Position numbers and translations under genes: made by a program. From positions 3,522,001 to 3,586,000 of the forward strand of contig NZ_CP045144.1 in NCBI RefSeq assembly GCF_009223885.1: a stretch of 64,000 nucleotides of DNA, read 5' to 3'. The notes below the pieces were generated by a model. The model was not told where the DNA came from and did not search any database. It was given only the letters and a program-made list of their open reading frames with translations. This stretch comes from Ancylobacter sp. TS-1. Its GTDB lineage: Bacteria > Pseudomonadota > Alphaproteobacteria > Rhizobiales > Xanthobacteraceae. Of this stretch, positions 25,661-34,755 are shown piece by piece (the stretch's first letter is position 1; every line of letters begins with the position of its first letter).

Positions 25661-27031
25661 TCAATAGGCGCACTGCTCGAAGAGCGGTTCCACCGAGCGG
25701 TTCCACTCGGTCTCAAAGCGCGTGAGCAGGATCTCGGCCGGGGTGAGGCCGGAATCGAGGCTCTCGTCCAGCGGCTTGAGGAAGCGGGTCTCGTCGCGGC
25801 CCTGGCTGTCGCGCTTGTCGCGGCGGGCAAGACCCGCGCGGGCAATGGCCACCACCTCGCGGGCGACCTCGATCAGCGGCCGGCCGGCGATCTCCGCCTT
25901 GAGGCCGAGCCTCGGCACGTCGTCGCGCAGCTTCTGGCGCTCCGGCGCGGTCCAGTTCTTGGCGAGGTCCCAGGCGGCGTCGAGGCTGGCGGTGTCGTAA
26001 TAGAGGCCGGTCCACAGGGCGGGCAGGGCGCACAGATTGGCCCACGGCCCGCCATCGGCGCCGCGCATCTCGAGGTAACGCTTCAGCCGCACCTCGGGGA
26101 AGATGGTGGAGAGGTGGTTGGCCCAGTCCGAGACGGTGGCCGTCTCGCCCGGCACCGCCGGGTGCCTTCCGGCCAGCAGGTCGCGGAAGGAGGTGCCGGC
26201 GACGTCGATGTAATGGTCGCCGCGCTTGATGAAGTACATCGGCACGTCGAGTGCGTAGTCGACATAGCGCTCAAAGCCCATGCCGTCCTCGAAGGCGAAG
26301 GGCAGCATGCCGGCGCGGTTGTTGTCGGTGTCGCGCCAGATCTCCGAGCGGAACGACAGGAAGCCGTTGGGCTTGCCCTCGGTGAAGGGCGAGTTGGCGA
26401 ACAGCGCGGTGGCCACCGGCTGGAGGGCGAGGCCGACGCGCAGCTTCTTCACCATGTCCGCCTCGGAGGCGAAGTCGAGATTCACCTGCACGGTGCAGGT
26501 GCGGAACATCATGTCGAGGCCGTGCGTGCCGACCTTCGGCATGTAGTCGGCCATGATCTTGTAACGCCCCTTGGGCATGACCGGCGTTTGCGCGAGCGTC
26601 CATTTCGGGCTCATGCCGAGGCCGAGGAAGCCGAAGCCGAGCGGGGTCGCCACCTGCCGCACCTGCTCCAGATGCGAGTTCACCTCGGCGCAGGTCTCGT
26701 GAAGGGTGACGAGCGGCGCGCCGGAAAGCTCGAACTGCCCGCCCGGCTCCAGCGAGATCGCCCCGCCGCCGACATTGTCGGCGAGGCCGATGATGGTCTC
26801 GCCCTCCATGATCGGTTCCCAGCAGTTCAGCGCCTGCATGCCTTCCAGCAGCGCCCGTATGCCGGTCTCGCCCTCATAGGGCACGGGCTCGTGGCCCTTG
26901 AGCGTGAAGGGGAATTTCTCGTGCTCGGTGCCGATTCGGAATTTCGACGGCGCCTTGTTGCCCGCTTCGAACCAGGCGACGAGTTCGTCGCGGCTTTCGA
27001 TGGGCTGCGTGTCGATCTGGTCTCGCGCCAT
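25661..27031 (-). CDS. gshA: Glutamate-cysteine ligase, plant/alphaproteobacterial type
   Basis: First enzyme of glutathione synthesis, joining glutamate and cysteine with ATP. The 456-residue protein belongs to the GCS2 class shared by alphaproteobacteria and plants. Motifs include FRIGTEHEKFPFTLKGHEPVPY (about 31-52), ADNVGGGAISLEPGGQFELSGAP (about 84-106), the TCTVQVNLDFASEADMV segment and LEMRGADGGPW. The ATG at 27031 gives the standard N-terminus, and an upstream start would add 20 residues of low similarity. A second GCS2-family gene follows upstream on the same strand. Confidence 0.93.
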   Translation of the reverse strand: MARDQIDTQPIESRDELVAWFEAGNKAPSKFRIGTEHEKFPFTLKGHEPVPYEGETGIRALLEGMQALNCWEPIMEGETIIGLADNVGGGAISLEPGGQFELSGAPLVTLHETCAEVNSHLEQVRQVATPLGFGFLGLGMSPKWTLAQTPVMPKGRYKIMADYMPKVGTHGLDMMFRTCTVQVNLDFASEADMVKKLRVGLALQPVATALFANSPFTEGKPNGFLSFRSEIWRDTDNNRAGMLPFAFEDGMGFERYVDYALDVPMYFIKRGDHYIDVAGTSFRDLLAGRHPAVPGETATVSDWANHLSTIFPEVRLKRYLEMRGADGGPWANLCALPALWTGLYYDTASLDAAWDLAKNWTAPERQKLRDDVPRLGLKAEIAGRPLIEVAREVVAIARAGLARRDKRDSQGRDETRFLKPLDESLDSGLTPAEILLTRFETEWNRSVEPLFEQCAY

Positions 27032-27157
27032 GGAAGACTCCGGCCGGCGTGCTGGGGCGCGAGACCATACACAGGCCGGCGGGCGACGCAAATCGCCGTA
27101 ACTACCGATGGAAAATGGGGAATGGGCGCCCCCGGCGCCCTCCCCAGCGTCAGCGCG

Positions 27158-28282
27158 CTACTGCGCCGAGGCGTGGGTGAGCCAGGTCTTCACCGCATTG
27201 AGCGCCTCGGTGCGGTTGCCGGTGCGGTGCGCGGCCTCCTGATAGACCGCGATCTGGATGTCGGCGCTGGTGCCGCCACGGATGATGGTGCGCAGGTGGG
27301 TAAGCTCGTCCAGCCCGCCGAGCGCCTGCGCGTCGTCGTGCAGCTGGTCGATCAGCGTCTCCACCGCCTGCGCCACCGGCACCGCCTCGCGCGCGGCGCG
27401 GTCGACGAAGCTGCCATGGATGCCGTAGCGCTGGGCCCGCCACTTGTTCTCCACCGCGATGGCGCGGTCCACCGCGTCGATGCCGGCATTGAGCTTCGGA
27501 TTGCGCACAAGATGGCGCACCAGCGCGCGGTAGAGCGCGGCGATGGCGACCGAATCCTCCACCCGCGTGCAGCTGTCGGGGGCACGCAGCTCCAGCGTCG
27601 GGTGCTTCTCCGAGGGGCGGATGGTCCACCAGACATAGCTCGAATCGCGGATCGCCCGCGCCGCAACCAGCGCGTCGATGTAGTCGCGATAGTCCTTGGC
27701 GGTCTCGAACAGCTCCGGCAGGCCGGTGCGGGGCAGTTCGTCATAGGCGGCGAGGCGGTAGCCCATCAGCCCGGTGCGCTTGGACTCCCAGAACGGCGAG
27801 GAGGTCGACAGCGCCACGAAGACCGGGAGATAGGGCAGGATGCGCCGCATCACGTCGATGCGCTGGTCGGCGTCGGGCAGTTCCACATGCACATGCATGC
27901 CGCACAGCATGTTGCGCTCGCCGAGCATCTGCAGGTCGTGCATCAGCCCGTCATAGCGCTGGGTGGGGGTGCGCTTGCCGGTCTGCCAGCTCGCGGTCGG
28001 GTGGGTGCCGGCGGCGAGGAAGGCAAGGTCGAAGCCGGCGGCCACCTCGGAAAGGCTGCGGCGCAGCCCGTGAAGCTGGCGGCGGGCGTCGCCGGCGCTG
28101 GTGTGCGGGCGGGTCATCACCTCGATCTGCGACTGGAGCATCTCGCCGCTCACCGCGTCGCCGAGGGCGTCCCTCACCTTGCCCATGAAGGCGGTGGGCA
28201 TGCGCCGGACCGCGCTCTTGGTCTCGCCTTCGATGATGAAATATTCTTCCTCGATGCCGATGCGGTAATCTTCCGTCGTCAT
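27158..28282 (-). CDS. Carboxylate-amine ligase, YbdK/GCS2 family
   Basis: A 374-residue ligase of the YbdK group, weakly related to glutamate-cysteine ligase. The N-terminus [20 protein letters not shown] carries the metal/ATP-binding Glu cluster. [43 protein letters not shown] and [33 protein letters not shown] are typical of the family. E. coli YbdK has weak glutamate-cysteine ligase activity, and the true substrate is unknown. The ATG at 28282 is the family start. It stands 126 bases before gshA on the same strand, so the two may be coexpressed. Confidence 0.87.
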   Translation of the reverse strand: MTTEDYRIGIEEEYFIIEGETKSAVRRMPTAFMGKVRDALGDAVSGEMLQSQIEVMTRPHTSAGDARRQLHGLRRSLSEVAAGFDLAFLAAGTHPTASWQTGKRTPTQRYDGLMHDLQMLGERNMLCGMHVHVELPDADQRIDVMRRILPYLPVFVALSTSSPFWESKRTGLMGYRLAAYDELPRTGLPELFETAKDYRDYIDALVAARAIRDSSYVWWTIRPSEKHPTLELRAPDSCTRVEDSVAIAALYRALVRHLVRNPKLNAGIDAVDRAIAVENKWRAQRYGIHGSFVDRAAREAVPVAQAVETLIDQLHDDAQALGGLDELTHLRTIIRGGTSADIQIAVYQEAAHRTGNRTEALNAVKTWLTHASAQ

Positions 28283-28556
28283 GGCGTGGTTCCCCGCATT
28301 AGTCGACCAGAGAATCGGCAGGCCATGCTTAGCCGACGCAGAATCGGCCTGCTCTCGATTCGACTGCGTGATGATGGAAAAGTAAGACCGGAGTGTGACC
28401 TGACCGCAAACTGTTCGCGACCGGGCGCGTTTCGTATTTTTATTATAATTATTGGAATACAGGCGTGGCACTACCTACGGCTGCGCATGTTTCACTCCGG
28501 AGCGGGGCCAGTGCGGCCATCGGGCGGGCGGCCGGTCCATGGGCGGTCAGTGCCAG
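28283..28556. other. A/T-rich gap upstream of the ybdK-like gene
   Basis: This 274-base gap contains a strikingly A/T-rich patch (about 28435-28460, TATTTTTATTATAATTATTGG) in otherwise GC-rich DNA, on the upstream side of the minus-strand ybdK-like gene and probably part of its promoter. TATAAT is present on the plus strand (28444-28449), but no plus-strand gene follows. I see no open frame or stable RNA structure. Confidence 0.35.
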
Positions 28557-29369
28557 CTAACGCGCCGGGCCGTCGCCGGTTCCCGCCATGGCGAGCGCTC
28601 CCTGCCGGGCCGCCTCGACGAGGGCAAGCGCGGCGACGGCGGCGGTGTCGGCGCGCAGGATGCGCGGGCCGAGCGACAGGACGAGGGTTCCCGGCCGGGC
28701 CGTCAGCAGGCGGCGCTCGGCATCGTCGAAGCCGCCTTCCGGGCCGATGAGCACGGCGAGCGGGCCGAGGGCCGCTTCCCGGAGCGGGGCGAGCGGGTCG
28801 GCCAGCGGCGCCGCCTCGTCGCAGAACACCACGCGGCGGGTGGGCTCCAGCGCGTCGAGCCAGCGCGCCAGTGTCACCGGCTCCAGCACCGCCGGCAGGT
28901 TGAGGATGCCGCACTGCTCGGCGGCCTCGACGGCGTTGGCGCGCATGCGCTCGGTGTTCACCCGGCTCGCCTGCGTGCGGCGGGTCATGACAGGCACCAG
29001 CCGGCCGGCGCCCATCTCGACGGCCTTCTGCACCATATAGTCGAGCCGGGCATGCTTGAGCGGGGCGAACACATAGTCGAGATCGGGTGGCGGGGCCTGC
29101 CGGCGCAGCCGCACCTCGATCCGCAGCAGCGCCTCGCGCCGCCCGCCCGCCTCGCGCCGGGCGCGCCATTCGCCGTCGCGCCCGTTGAACAGGTGGATGT
29201 GCCCGCCGACCTCCAGCCGGATCACATCGGCGACATAATGGGCGCGCTCGCGGTCGAGCGCGACCAGCGCGCCCTCGGCCAGATCCTCCTCGACGAAGAG
29301 CCGCTGGGCGCGGAAGTCGTAGGATTGATCGGGCGAATCGTCTTGAGCGCGGGCCATGATGCGGGCCAT
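28557..29369 (-). CDS. rsmE: 16S rRNA m3U1498 methyltransferase RsmE
   Basis: SPOUT-class methyltransferase that modifies U1498 in the decoding region of 16S rRNA. The protein of about 270 residues has an N-terminal PUA-like domain (AQRLFVEEDL...DVIRLEVGGHIHLFNGRDGEW) and the knotted C-terminal domain with KAVEMGAGRLVPVMTRRTQ, the cofactor loop AVLIGPEGGFDDAE and the closing LGPRILRADTAAVAAL. The start is uncertain: the ATG at 29369 has GAGAAA before it, an ATG at 29357 would also fit homologues, and a TTG at 29417 extends the frame. Confidence 0.92.
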   Translation of the reverse strand: MARIMARAQDDSPDQSYDFRAQRLFVEEDLAEGALVALDRERAHYVADVIRLEVGGHIHLFNGRDGEWRARREAGGRREALLRIEVRLRRQAPPPDLDYVFAPLKHARLDYMVQKAVEMGAGRLVPVMTRRTQASRVNTERMRANAVEAAEQCGILNLPAVLEPVTLARWLDALEPTRRVVFCDEAAPLADPLAPLREAALGPLAVLIGPEGGFDDAERRLLTARPGTLVLSLGPRILRADTAAVAALALVEAARQGALAMAGTGDGPAR

Positions 29370-29489
29370 TTTCTCGTTTAGTGCCGGTTTCGTGCCGGGC
29401 GTCGTGATGTTGCCCAATCTTTAATGCCTCTGTATCACGCTTGGTCAACAAGACGGCGCCAGCCGACGGCTTGAAGGAGAGGTTCGACC

Positions 29490-30218
29490 TTGGAAGCCCG
29501 CCAGATGTGCTCGTTCCCCCGTTCCCGCGCGATCGTGTTCGCCGGGGTCATGCTCGCCGGAACGCTGGCGGCATTGCCGGCCGGCGCGCAGTGGATCGGC
29601 ACGCCGGGCGGCTCGGGCGACACCTCGTCGGGCAGCGCGGGCGCTGCCGCCGTGACCGTCGCGCCGGCCCCCTCGGCGGGGGCCGTGCAGCCCGGCGGCA
29701 TTCAGCCCGGTTTCGCGCCCGGTTTCGGCGGCGTAGGCGGTGCCCCGGCCATGGGGCCCTCGCCCTCGCTCGGCACGGCCCCGCAGGGCGGGGCCAACGT
29801 GGCTGACTGTCAGGCCCAGGTCGAGAAGCTGCGAACGGCGCTCGAGGGAAGCGGCGGCAATCTGGAGAAGGCGGTCAAGAAGAAGCGCCCGCCCTCCGAA
29901 CTCTGCCCGCTGTTCCGCACCTTCGCCTCCGCCCAGCAGAGCTTCTACAGCTACCTCAACACCAACAAGGCCAAGTGCGGCGTGCCTGACGACGTGCTGA
30001 AGAAGGTCAAGGCCAATTCCGACTCCGTCTCCTCGACGCGCAACCGCGTCTGCGAGGTGGCGAAGGCGCAGGAGAGCGGCGGCGGTGGCGGTGCTGCCGA
30101 GGGGCCGCCGACGCAGGGCTCCGTCTCCGCCGGTCTCGGCCTGCCGAGCGGCCTGCCGTCCATGGGCGCTCCTCCCGGCGGCGTGTTCGACACGCTCGGC
30201 GGCGACGCGCTGCGCTGA
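29490..30218 (+). CDS. Secreted protein of unknown function
   Basis: A 242-residue protein with a signal peptide (basic SFPRSRA, then AIVFAGVMLAGTLAALPAGA; cleavage predicted at AGA-QW near residue 34). A Gly/Pro/Ala-rich, probably disordered stretch follows (35-100), then a small helical domain with four cysteines (about 107-190: CQAQVEKL, ELCPLFRTFASAQQSFYSYL, CGVPDDVLKKVKAN, RVCEVAKAQ) and a glycine-rich tail. The cysteine pattern suggests two periplasmic disulfides. AGGAGA lies 10 bases before the TTG at 29490, so TTG is preferred to the ATG at 29505. I do not recognise the family. It precedes ubiA by 8 bases. Confidence 0.75.
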   Translation: MEARQMCSFPRSRAIVFAGVMLAGTLAALPAGAQWIGTPGGSGDTSSGSAGAAAVTVAPAPSAGAVQPGGIQPGFAPGFGGVGGAPAMGPSPSLGTAPQGGANVADCQAQVEKLRTALEGSGGNLEKAVKKKRPPSELCPLFRTFASAQQSFYSYLNTNKAKCGVPDDVLKKVKANSDSVSSTRNRVCEVAKAQESGGGGGAAEGPPTQGSVSAGLGLPSGLPSMGAPPGGVFDTLGGDALR

Positions 30219-30226
30219 GCCCGGCC

Positions 30227-31168
30227 ATGATGCACGCCGCGCCGGCGCCGGCCGATTCCGCCGGCAACTGGGTCGACCGGCACGCGCCTTCCTTTCTGCG
30301 CCCCTTCCTGCGCCTCGCCCGCGCCGACCGGCCGATCGGCAGCTGGCTGCTGCTGATCCCGTGCTGGTGGTCGGTGGCGCTGGCGCTGGACATGCAGACG
30401 CGGGCGGGCGCGCCCGCCTATCTGCCCGCGCTCGCCTATGCCGGGCTGTTCGCCATCGGCGCGGTCGCCATGCGCGGCGCCGGCTGCACCTGGAACGACA
30501 TTCTGGACCGCGACATCGACGGACGCGTCGAGCGCACCCGCTCGCGGCCGCTGCCGGCCGGGCAGGTGACGCTGTTCGGCGCCTTCGTCTTCCTCGCCGT
30601 CCAGTGCTTCGCCGGGCTTGCCGTGCTTATCTGCCTGCCGCCCTTCGCCATCGGCGTCGCGCTGTCCTCGCTCGGCCTCGTGGCGGTCTATCCGCTGATG
30701 AAGCGGATCATCTGGATTCCCCAGCTCGTGCTGGGCCTCGCCTTCTCCTGGGGGGCGCTGATGGGGTTCGCCGCGCTGCTCGGCGCGCTGCCGCCGTCCG
30801 CCTTCCTGCTCTATGCCGGTTCCGTGCTGTGGGTGGTGGGCTACGACACCATCTATGCCCATCAGGACCGCGAGGACGACGAGGAAGTCGGCGTCAAATC
30901 CTCCGCCCGCCTGTTCGCCGGCGCCACGCGCGTCTGGCTGGTGGGCCTGTATGGCGGCACGCTGGTGCTGATCGGCCTCGCCCTCGCGGCGGCCGGGGGC
31001 GGGGTCTTCGCCTGGGTCGGCCTTGCGGGCTTCGCCGCGCATCTCGGCTGGCAGGTGTGGCGGGTCGACATCGACGACCGCGACAACTGCCTGAAGGTGT
31101 TCCGCTCCAACCGCGATGCCGGGCTGATCCTGCTCGCCGGCCTGATCGCGCAGGCGCTGGCCGGCTGA
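30227..31168 (+). CDS. ubiA: 4-hydroxybenzoate polyprenyltransferase
   Basis: Inner-membrane prenyltransferase of ubiquinone synthesis that attaches the polyprenyl chain to 4-hydroxybenzoate. The 313-residue protein has eight to nine membrane helices and both Asp-rich Mg-diphosphate motifs: NDILDRDIDGRVERTRSRPLP (first) and YAHQDREDDEEVGVKSSARLF (second). Many alphaproteobacteria have this length with a short hydrophilic N-terminus. It starts 8 bases after the secreted-protein gene. Confidence 0.93.
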   Translation: MMHAAPAPADSAGNWVDRHAPSFLRPFLRLARADRPIGSWLLLIPCWWSVALALDMQTRAGAPAYLPALAYAGLFAIGAVAMRGAGCTWNDILDRDIDGRVERTRSRPLPAGQVTLFGAFVFLAVQCFAGLAVLICLPPFAIGVALSSLGLVAVYPLMKRIIWIPQLVLGLAFSWGALMGFAALLGALPPSAFLLYAGSVLWVVGYDTIYAHQDREDDEEVGVKSSARLFAGATRVWLVGLYGGTLVLIGLALAAAGGGVFAWVGLAGFAAHLGWQVWRVDIDDRDNCLKVFRSNRDAGLILLAGLIAQALAG

Positions 31169-31214
31169 CGCCATGTTGCCGGGGCGGCCCCGGCGGTGCT
31201 AAGGAGCCGCAACC

Positions 31215-31865
31215 TTGGAAAGTACCGCCCTCATGAGCATCCGCCTGCATCGCGGCGACCTGGTCGACCTCTCCCGCTACACGCCCGAGAACGCCCCCTT
31301 CGTCGCCATCGACACCGAGACGCTGGGTCTCAACCCGCACCGCGACCGGCTGTGCGTCGTGCAGCTCTCGCCGGGCGACGGCACCGCCGACGTGGTGCAG
31401 ATCCCCGCCGGCGCCGGGCCGGGCAGCGCGCCCAATCTCGAAAAGCTGCTGACCGATCCGCGCAGCGTCAAGCTGTTCCACTTCGCCCGCTTCGACGTTG
31501 CGGTGCTGGGCAAGACCTTCGGGCTGACGGTCTCGCCGGTGTGGTGCACCAAGATCGCCTCACGCCTGACCCGCACCTATACCGACCGCCACGGGCTGAA
31601 GGAGCTGGTGCGCGAACTGCTCGGCATCGACCTGTCCAAGCAGCAGCAGAGTTCGGACTGGGCGGCCGAGGAGCTGAGCGACGCCCAGCTCCAGTACGCC
31701 GCGTCCGACGTGCTGCATCTGCACGCGTTGCAGGCCCGGCTGGAGGCGATGCTGGCGCGCGAGGGGCGCACGGATCTGGCGCAGTCCTGCTTCGAATTCC
31801 TGCCGACGCGGGCACGGCTCGATCTCGCCGGCTGGCCGGACGAGGACATTTTCGCGCATACCTGA
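31215..31865 (+). CDS. Ribonuclease D-like 3'-5' exonuclease (short form)
   Basis: A 216-residue DEDDy-family exonuclease domain alone. The acidic residues are in FVAIDTETLGL, the middle motif in LFHFARFDVAVLG and the final Tyr/Asp in LQYAASDVLHLHALQ. It lacks the C-terminal HRDC domains of full RNase D (about 370 residues), like the short RNase D paralogues widespread in Hyphomicrobiales. It probably trims RNA 3' ends. AAGGAG lies 9 bases before the TTG at 31215. An ATG at 31233 is in frame but has no ribosome site. Confidence 0.88.
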   Translation: MESTALMSIRLHRGDLVDLSRYTPENAPFVAIDTETLGLNPHRDRLCVVQLSPGDGTADVVQIPAGAGPGSAPNLEKLLTDPRSVKLFHFARFDVAVLGKTFGLTVSPVWCTKIASRLTRTYTDRHGLKELVRELLGIDLSKQQQSSDWAAEELSDAQLQYAASDVLHLHALQARLEAMLAREGRTDLAQSCFEFLPTRARLDLAGWPDEDIFAHT

Positions 31866-31997
31866 CGGCGGGCAGACAGTCGGCCGCCGCCTCCGGCGGT
31901 AGCGGGCACCTGCTTGCGCACGGGCGCGGAAGCCGCCATCTTAACCAATGGGTCATTGTGTGGGGATCGGTCGCAAGTCGGGGATACGCCGTCACGC

Positions 31998-32795
31998 ATG
32001 AATAAGCACGTCGAACCTCCCGAGCGCAGCGATACGCGAGCGGCGGCGCCTTTGCGGCAGCGCGGCGGCCTGTCCGCGCGGCGTAGCGCGGAACGCTTCA
32101 AGGCTGCCCATCGCCATAGCCGGCGCGTGCGCTTCTTTCGCCGCGCCCTGCCGCTCGCCGTCCTGCTGGCGCTCGGCGGCACCCTGGCGGTCAATTATCT
32201 CGACCCGTTCAACATCGCGGTGGACCTGCCCTTCGATCTCGGCCGCGTCTCGCTGTCGGGAACGCAGGTGAAGATGGAGTTCCCGCGCCTGCACGGCTTC
32301 ACGTCCGACAATCGCGGCTATTCGGTCTCGGCGGAATCGGCCTCGCAGGACCTGACCTCGCCCGACAGCATCGAATTGCAGAAGATCGTCGCCAAGCTGG
32401 AGATGGCCGACAAGGGATGGGCGGACCTGACCGCCAGCACCGGCCAATACGACACCAAGACCGAGCAGCTCGAACTTGGCGGCGGCGTGCGCTTCCAGAC
32501 CTCTTCCGGCTATGGCGGCGACTTCGAGGACGCGCAGATCGAGATCAAGACCGGTAAGCTGACCTCCGACAAGCCGGTCAAGCTGACCTATCTCGACGGC
32601 CAGATCACCGCCGACCGGATCGAGGTGTCGCAGAAGGATTCGCGCGCCCTGCTGACCGGCAATGTGCAGCTCGACTTCAAGATGCCGCCCTCCGGCGACG
32701 ACGCGGCCGGCACGGCGCCCGAACTGCGCGGCGGCACGCCGCCCGATGCCTCCGCCCGCCCGGCGCCCGGCCCGAAGGTCGGGGCGGCTCCCTGA
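31998..32795 (+). CDS. lptC: LPS export ABC transporter periplasmic protein LptC
   Basis: Bitopic inner-membrane protein that takes lipopolysaccharide from the LptB2FG extractor and passes it to LptA. The 265-residue protein has a basic cytosolic N-terminus (about 1-55), one membrane helix (RALPLAVLLALGGTLAVNYL) and a periplasmic beta-jellyroll with repeated short strands (GYSVSAESASQDLTSPDSIELQKI, LELGGGVRFQTSSGYGG). A Pro/Ala tail ends the protein. The ATG at 31998 is the last before the basic segment. lptA and lptB follow. Confidence 0.88.
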   Translation: MNKHVEPPERSDTRAAAPLRQRGGLSARRSAERFKAAHRHSRRVRFFRRALPLAVLLALGGTLAVNYLDPFNIAVDLPFDLGRVSLSGTQVKMEFPRLHGFTSDNRGYSVSAESASQDLTSPDSIELQKIVAKLEMADKGWADLTASTGQYDTKTEQLELGGGVRFQTSSGYGGDFEDAQIEIKTGKLTSDKPVKLTYLDGQITADRIEVSQKDSRALLTGNVQLDFKMPPSGDDAAGTAPELRGGTPPDASARPAPGPKVGAAP

Positions 32796-32840
32796 GATGC
32801 GGCGTTGAATACCCGCGCCGGCCCCGCTAGACATGCTGAC

Positions 32841-33521
32841 ATGATCACGCTTGCCCGCTTCGCCGGTTCCGGCTTCCTCCTCCTCGCGCTCGCCGCCGGC
32901 CCGGCCGCGCCGGCGCTCGCGCAGCAGGCCCGCAACGTGCCGAACGCGTTGCAGGGCTTTTCCACCAATCGCGACCAGCCGATCCGCATCAACGCCAACA
33001 GCCTCGAGGTCCGCGACCAGGAGAAGCAGGCGGTGTTCTCCGGCAATGTCGTGGTGCAGCAGGGCGACACAACGCTGCGCTGCCGCGAGCTGATCGTCTA
33101 TTACGACGGCAAGAAGACCGGCGACGCCAAGGGCGGCACTGCCAAGGGCGGCGAGGCCGCGAGCGCCGAGGCGCTGGCCGCCGGCAGCCCGATCAGTTCC
33201 TCGGCCATCCGCCGGCTGGAGATCATCGGCTCTGTGGTCGTCACCACCAAGGAGCAGACCGCGACCGGCGACAAGGGCGTGTTCGAGACCGCCTCCAACA
33301 CCATCACGCTGGTCGGCAGCCCGGTGGTGCTGACCTCGGGCCCGAATGTGATCCGCGGCAAGCAGCTCACCGTCGACCTCGCCAGCGGCCTGTCGCGCTT
33401 CGACGGCGGGCGCATCGAGAGCCTGATCGTGCCCAACAGCATGAAGCAGCTGGAAGCGCCTAAGCCGGGCGAGGCCAAGCCGGGCGCCCCCGCCAGGCCG
33501 GCGCCCAAGCCCGCCCAGTAG
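32841..33521 (+). CDS. lptA: Lipopolysaccharide transport periplasmic protein LptA
   Basis: Periplasmic bridge protein of LPS transport. A signal peptide (residues 1-27, cleavage at ALA-QQ) precedes an OstA-like beta-jellyroll: QPIRINANSLEVRDQEKQAVFSGNVVVQQGDTTLRCRELIVYY, then IRRLEIIGSVVVTTKEQTATGDKGVFE and NVIRGKQLTVDLASGLSRFDGG. An inserted Lys/Gly/Ala-rich loop (about 93-120) and a Pro-rich tail are extra to E. coli LptA and occur in relatives. It lies 45 bases after lptC. Confidence 0.9.
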   Translation: MITLARFAGSGFLLLALAAGPAAPALAQQARNVPNALQGFSTNRDQPIRINANSLEVRDQEKQAVFSGNVVVQQGDTTLRCRELIVYYDGKKTGDAKGGTAKGGEAASAEALAAGSPISSSAIRRLEIIGSVVVTTKEQTATGDKGVFETASNTITLVGSPVVLTSGPNVIRGKQLTVDLASGLSRFDGGRIESLIVPNSMKQLEAPKPGEAKPGAPARPAPKPAQ

Positions 33522-33714
33522 GGGCGCCGCGCCGTTCGGCTTCCCCGATCCGCCGGACGGGCGCCGGCGTTCATCGTTTGCATACGTACAACGTGTGGGC
33601 CCGCCTGACGTCGCGGGACGGCGGATTCGGCCCGCTTTTTGCATCCGCCATTTGCCAGTCGCGTTCGGAGCGTTTATCACCTTCCGGGTGGTGTTTTCAC
33701 CACGGAGGGTGCGC

Positions 33715-34662
33715 GTGGGACTGTTCTCGTCGATCGTCGGTCGCGGCAAGTCGGTGCCGCAGGGGTCCCGCAGCGAGTCCGCGCGCCGGCGCGGTTTCGG
33801 CGGCGGACCGGGCGGGCAGGAGCAGGACGGTCTCGAAGCTGCCTTCCAGGCCGAGTTCGAGGCGGCGCTGGCCGCCGATTTCCGTCAGGCACCTTCTCCC
33901 GCTCCAGCCGCCTATAGCCCCGCTCCCGTGGCCCTGCCCCAGGGCAGCCTCGCCGCCTTCGGCCTCGCCAAGAGCTATGGCGGGCGCAAGGTGGTGCGCG
34001 ATGCCAGCCTGAACGTGCGGCGCGGCGAGGCGGTCGGCCTGCTGGGGCCGAACGGCGCCGGCAAGACCACGATCTTCTACATGATCACCGGCCTCGTGAA
34101 GGCCGATGCCGGCCGCATCGAACTCGACGGCCACGACGTCACCCACCTGCCCATGTACCGCCGCGCCCGCCTCGGCGTCGGCTATCTGCCGCAGGAAGCG
34201 TCGATCTTCCGTGGCCTGTCGGTGGAGAACAATATCCGCGCGGTGCTGGAGGTGGTGGAGCCCAACCGGCGCGAGCGCGAGCGCCAGCTCGACGAGCTGC
34301 TGGAGGAATTCCGCGTCACCCATGTGCGCAAGTCGCCCTCCATCGCACTGTCGGGCGGCGAGCGCCGGCGCGTCGAGATCGCCCGGGCGCTGGCCTCGCG
34401 GCCGACCTTCATGCTGCTCGACGAGCCTTTCGCCGGCATCGACCCGATCGCGGTCGGCGACATCCAGACGCTGGTGCGCCAGCTTACCGAGCGCGGCATC
34501 GGCGTGCTGATCACCGACCACAATGTGCGCGAGACGCTCGGCCTGATCGACCGCGCCTACATCATCCATTCCGGCACCGTGCTCATGGAGGGCTCGCCCG
34601 CGGAGATCGTGGCGAGCGAAGAGGTGCGCCGGCTCTATCTCGGCGAGGAGTTCCGTCTGTAG
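33715..34662 (+). CDS. lptB: LPS export ABC transporter ATPase LptB, with N-terminal extension
   Basis: Cytosolic ATPase of the LptB2FG complex that extracts LPS from the inner membrane. Walker A GPNGAGKTT, signature LSGGERRRVEIARAL, Walker B FMLLDEPFAGIDP and the switch His in LITDHNVRE are all present, followed by the LptB ending VRRLYLGEEFRL. Unlike the roughly 240-residue E. coli protein, this one is 315 residues, with about 75 extra N-terminal residues rich in Gly, Ala and Pro. GGAGGG 5 bases before the GTG at 33715 supports this start, so the extension is probably real. rpoN follows. Confidence 0.9.
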   Translation: MGLFSSIVGRGKSVPQGSRSESARRRGFGGGPGGQEQDGLEAAFQAEFEAALAADFRQAPSPAPAAYSPAPVALPQGSLAAFGLAKSYGGRKVVRDASLNVRRGEAVGLLGPNGAGKTTIFYMITGLVKADAGRIELDGHDVTHLPMYRRARLGVGYLPQEASIFRGLSVENNIRAVLEVVEPNRRERERQLDELLEEFRVTHVRKSPSIALSGGERRRVEIARALASRPTFMLLDEPFAGIDPIAVGDIQTLVRQLTERGIGVLITDHNVRETLGLIDRAYIIHSGTVLMEGSPAEIVASEEVRRLYLGEEFRL

Positions 34663-34755
34663 CATGGACCCCCTGCCGCACCTCCGACCGCCTGTCCGAC
34701 TGCCTGCCCGGCGGCCCGCCGTCGCCCTGTCCGTCGTCGTTGGAGAGCACGCGCC

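Noticed and set aside
25529..28750. 1073-codon open frame antisense to gshA and the ybdK-like gene
   Set aside because: Mirror of two clear genes with no domain of its own. It is long only because high GC removes stop codons.
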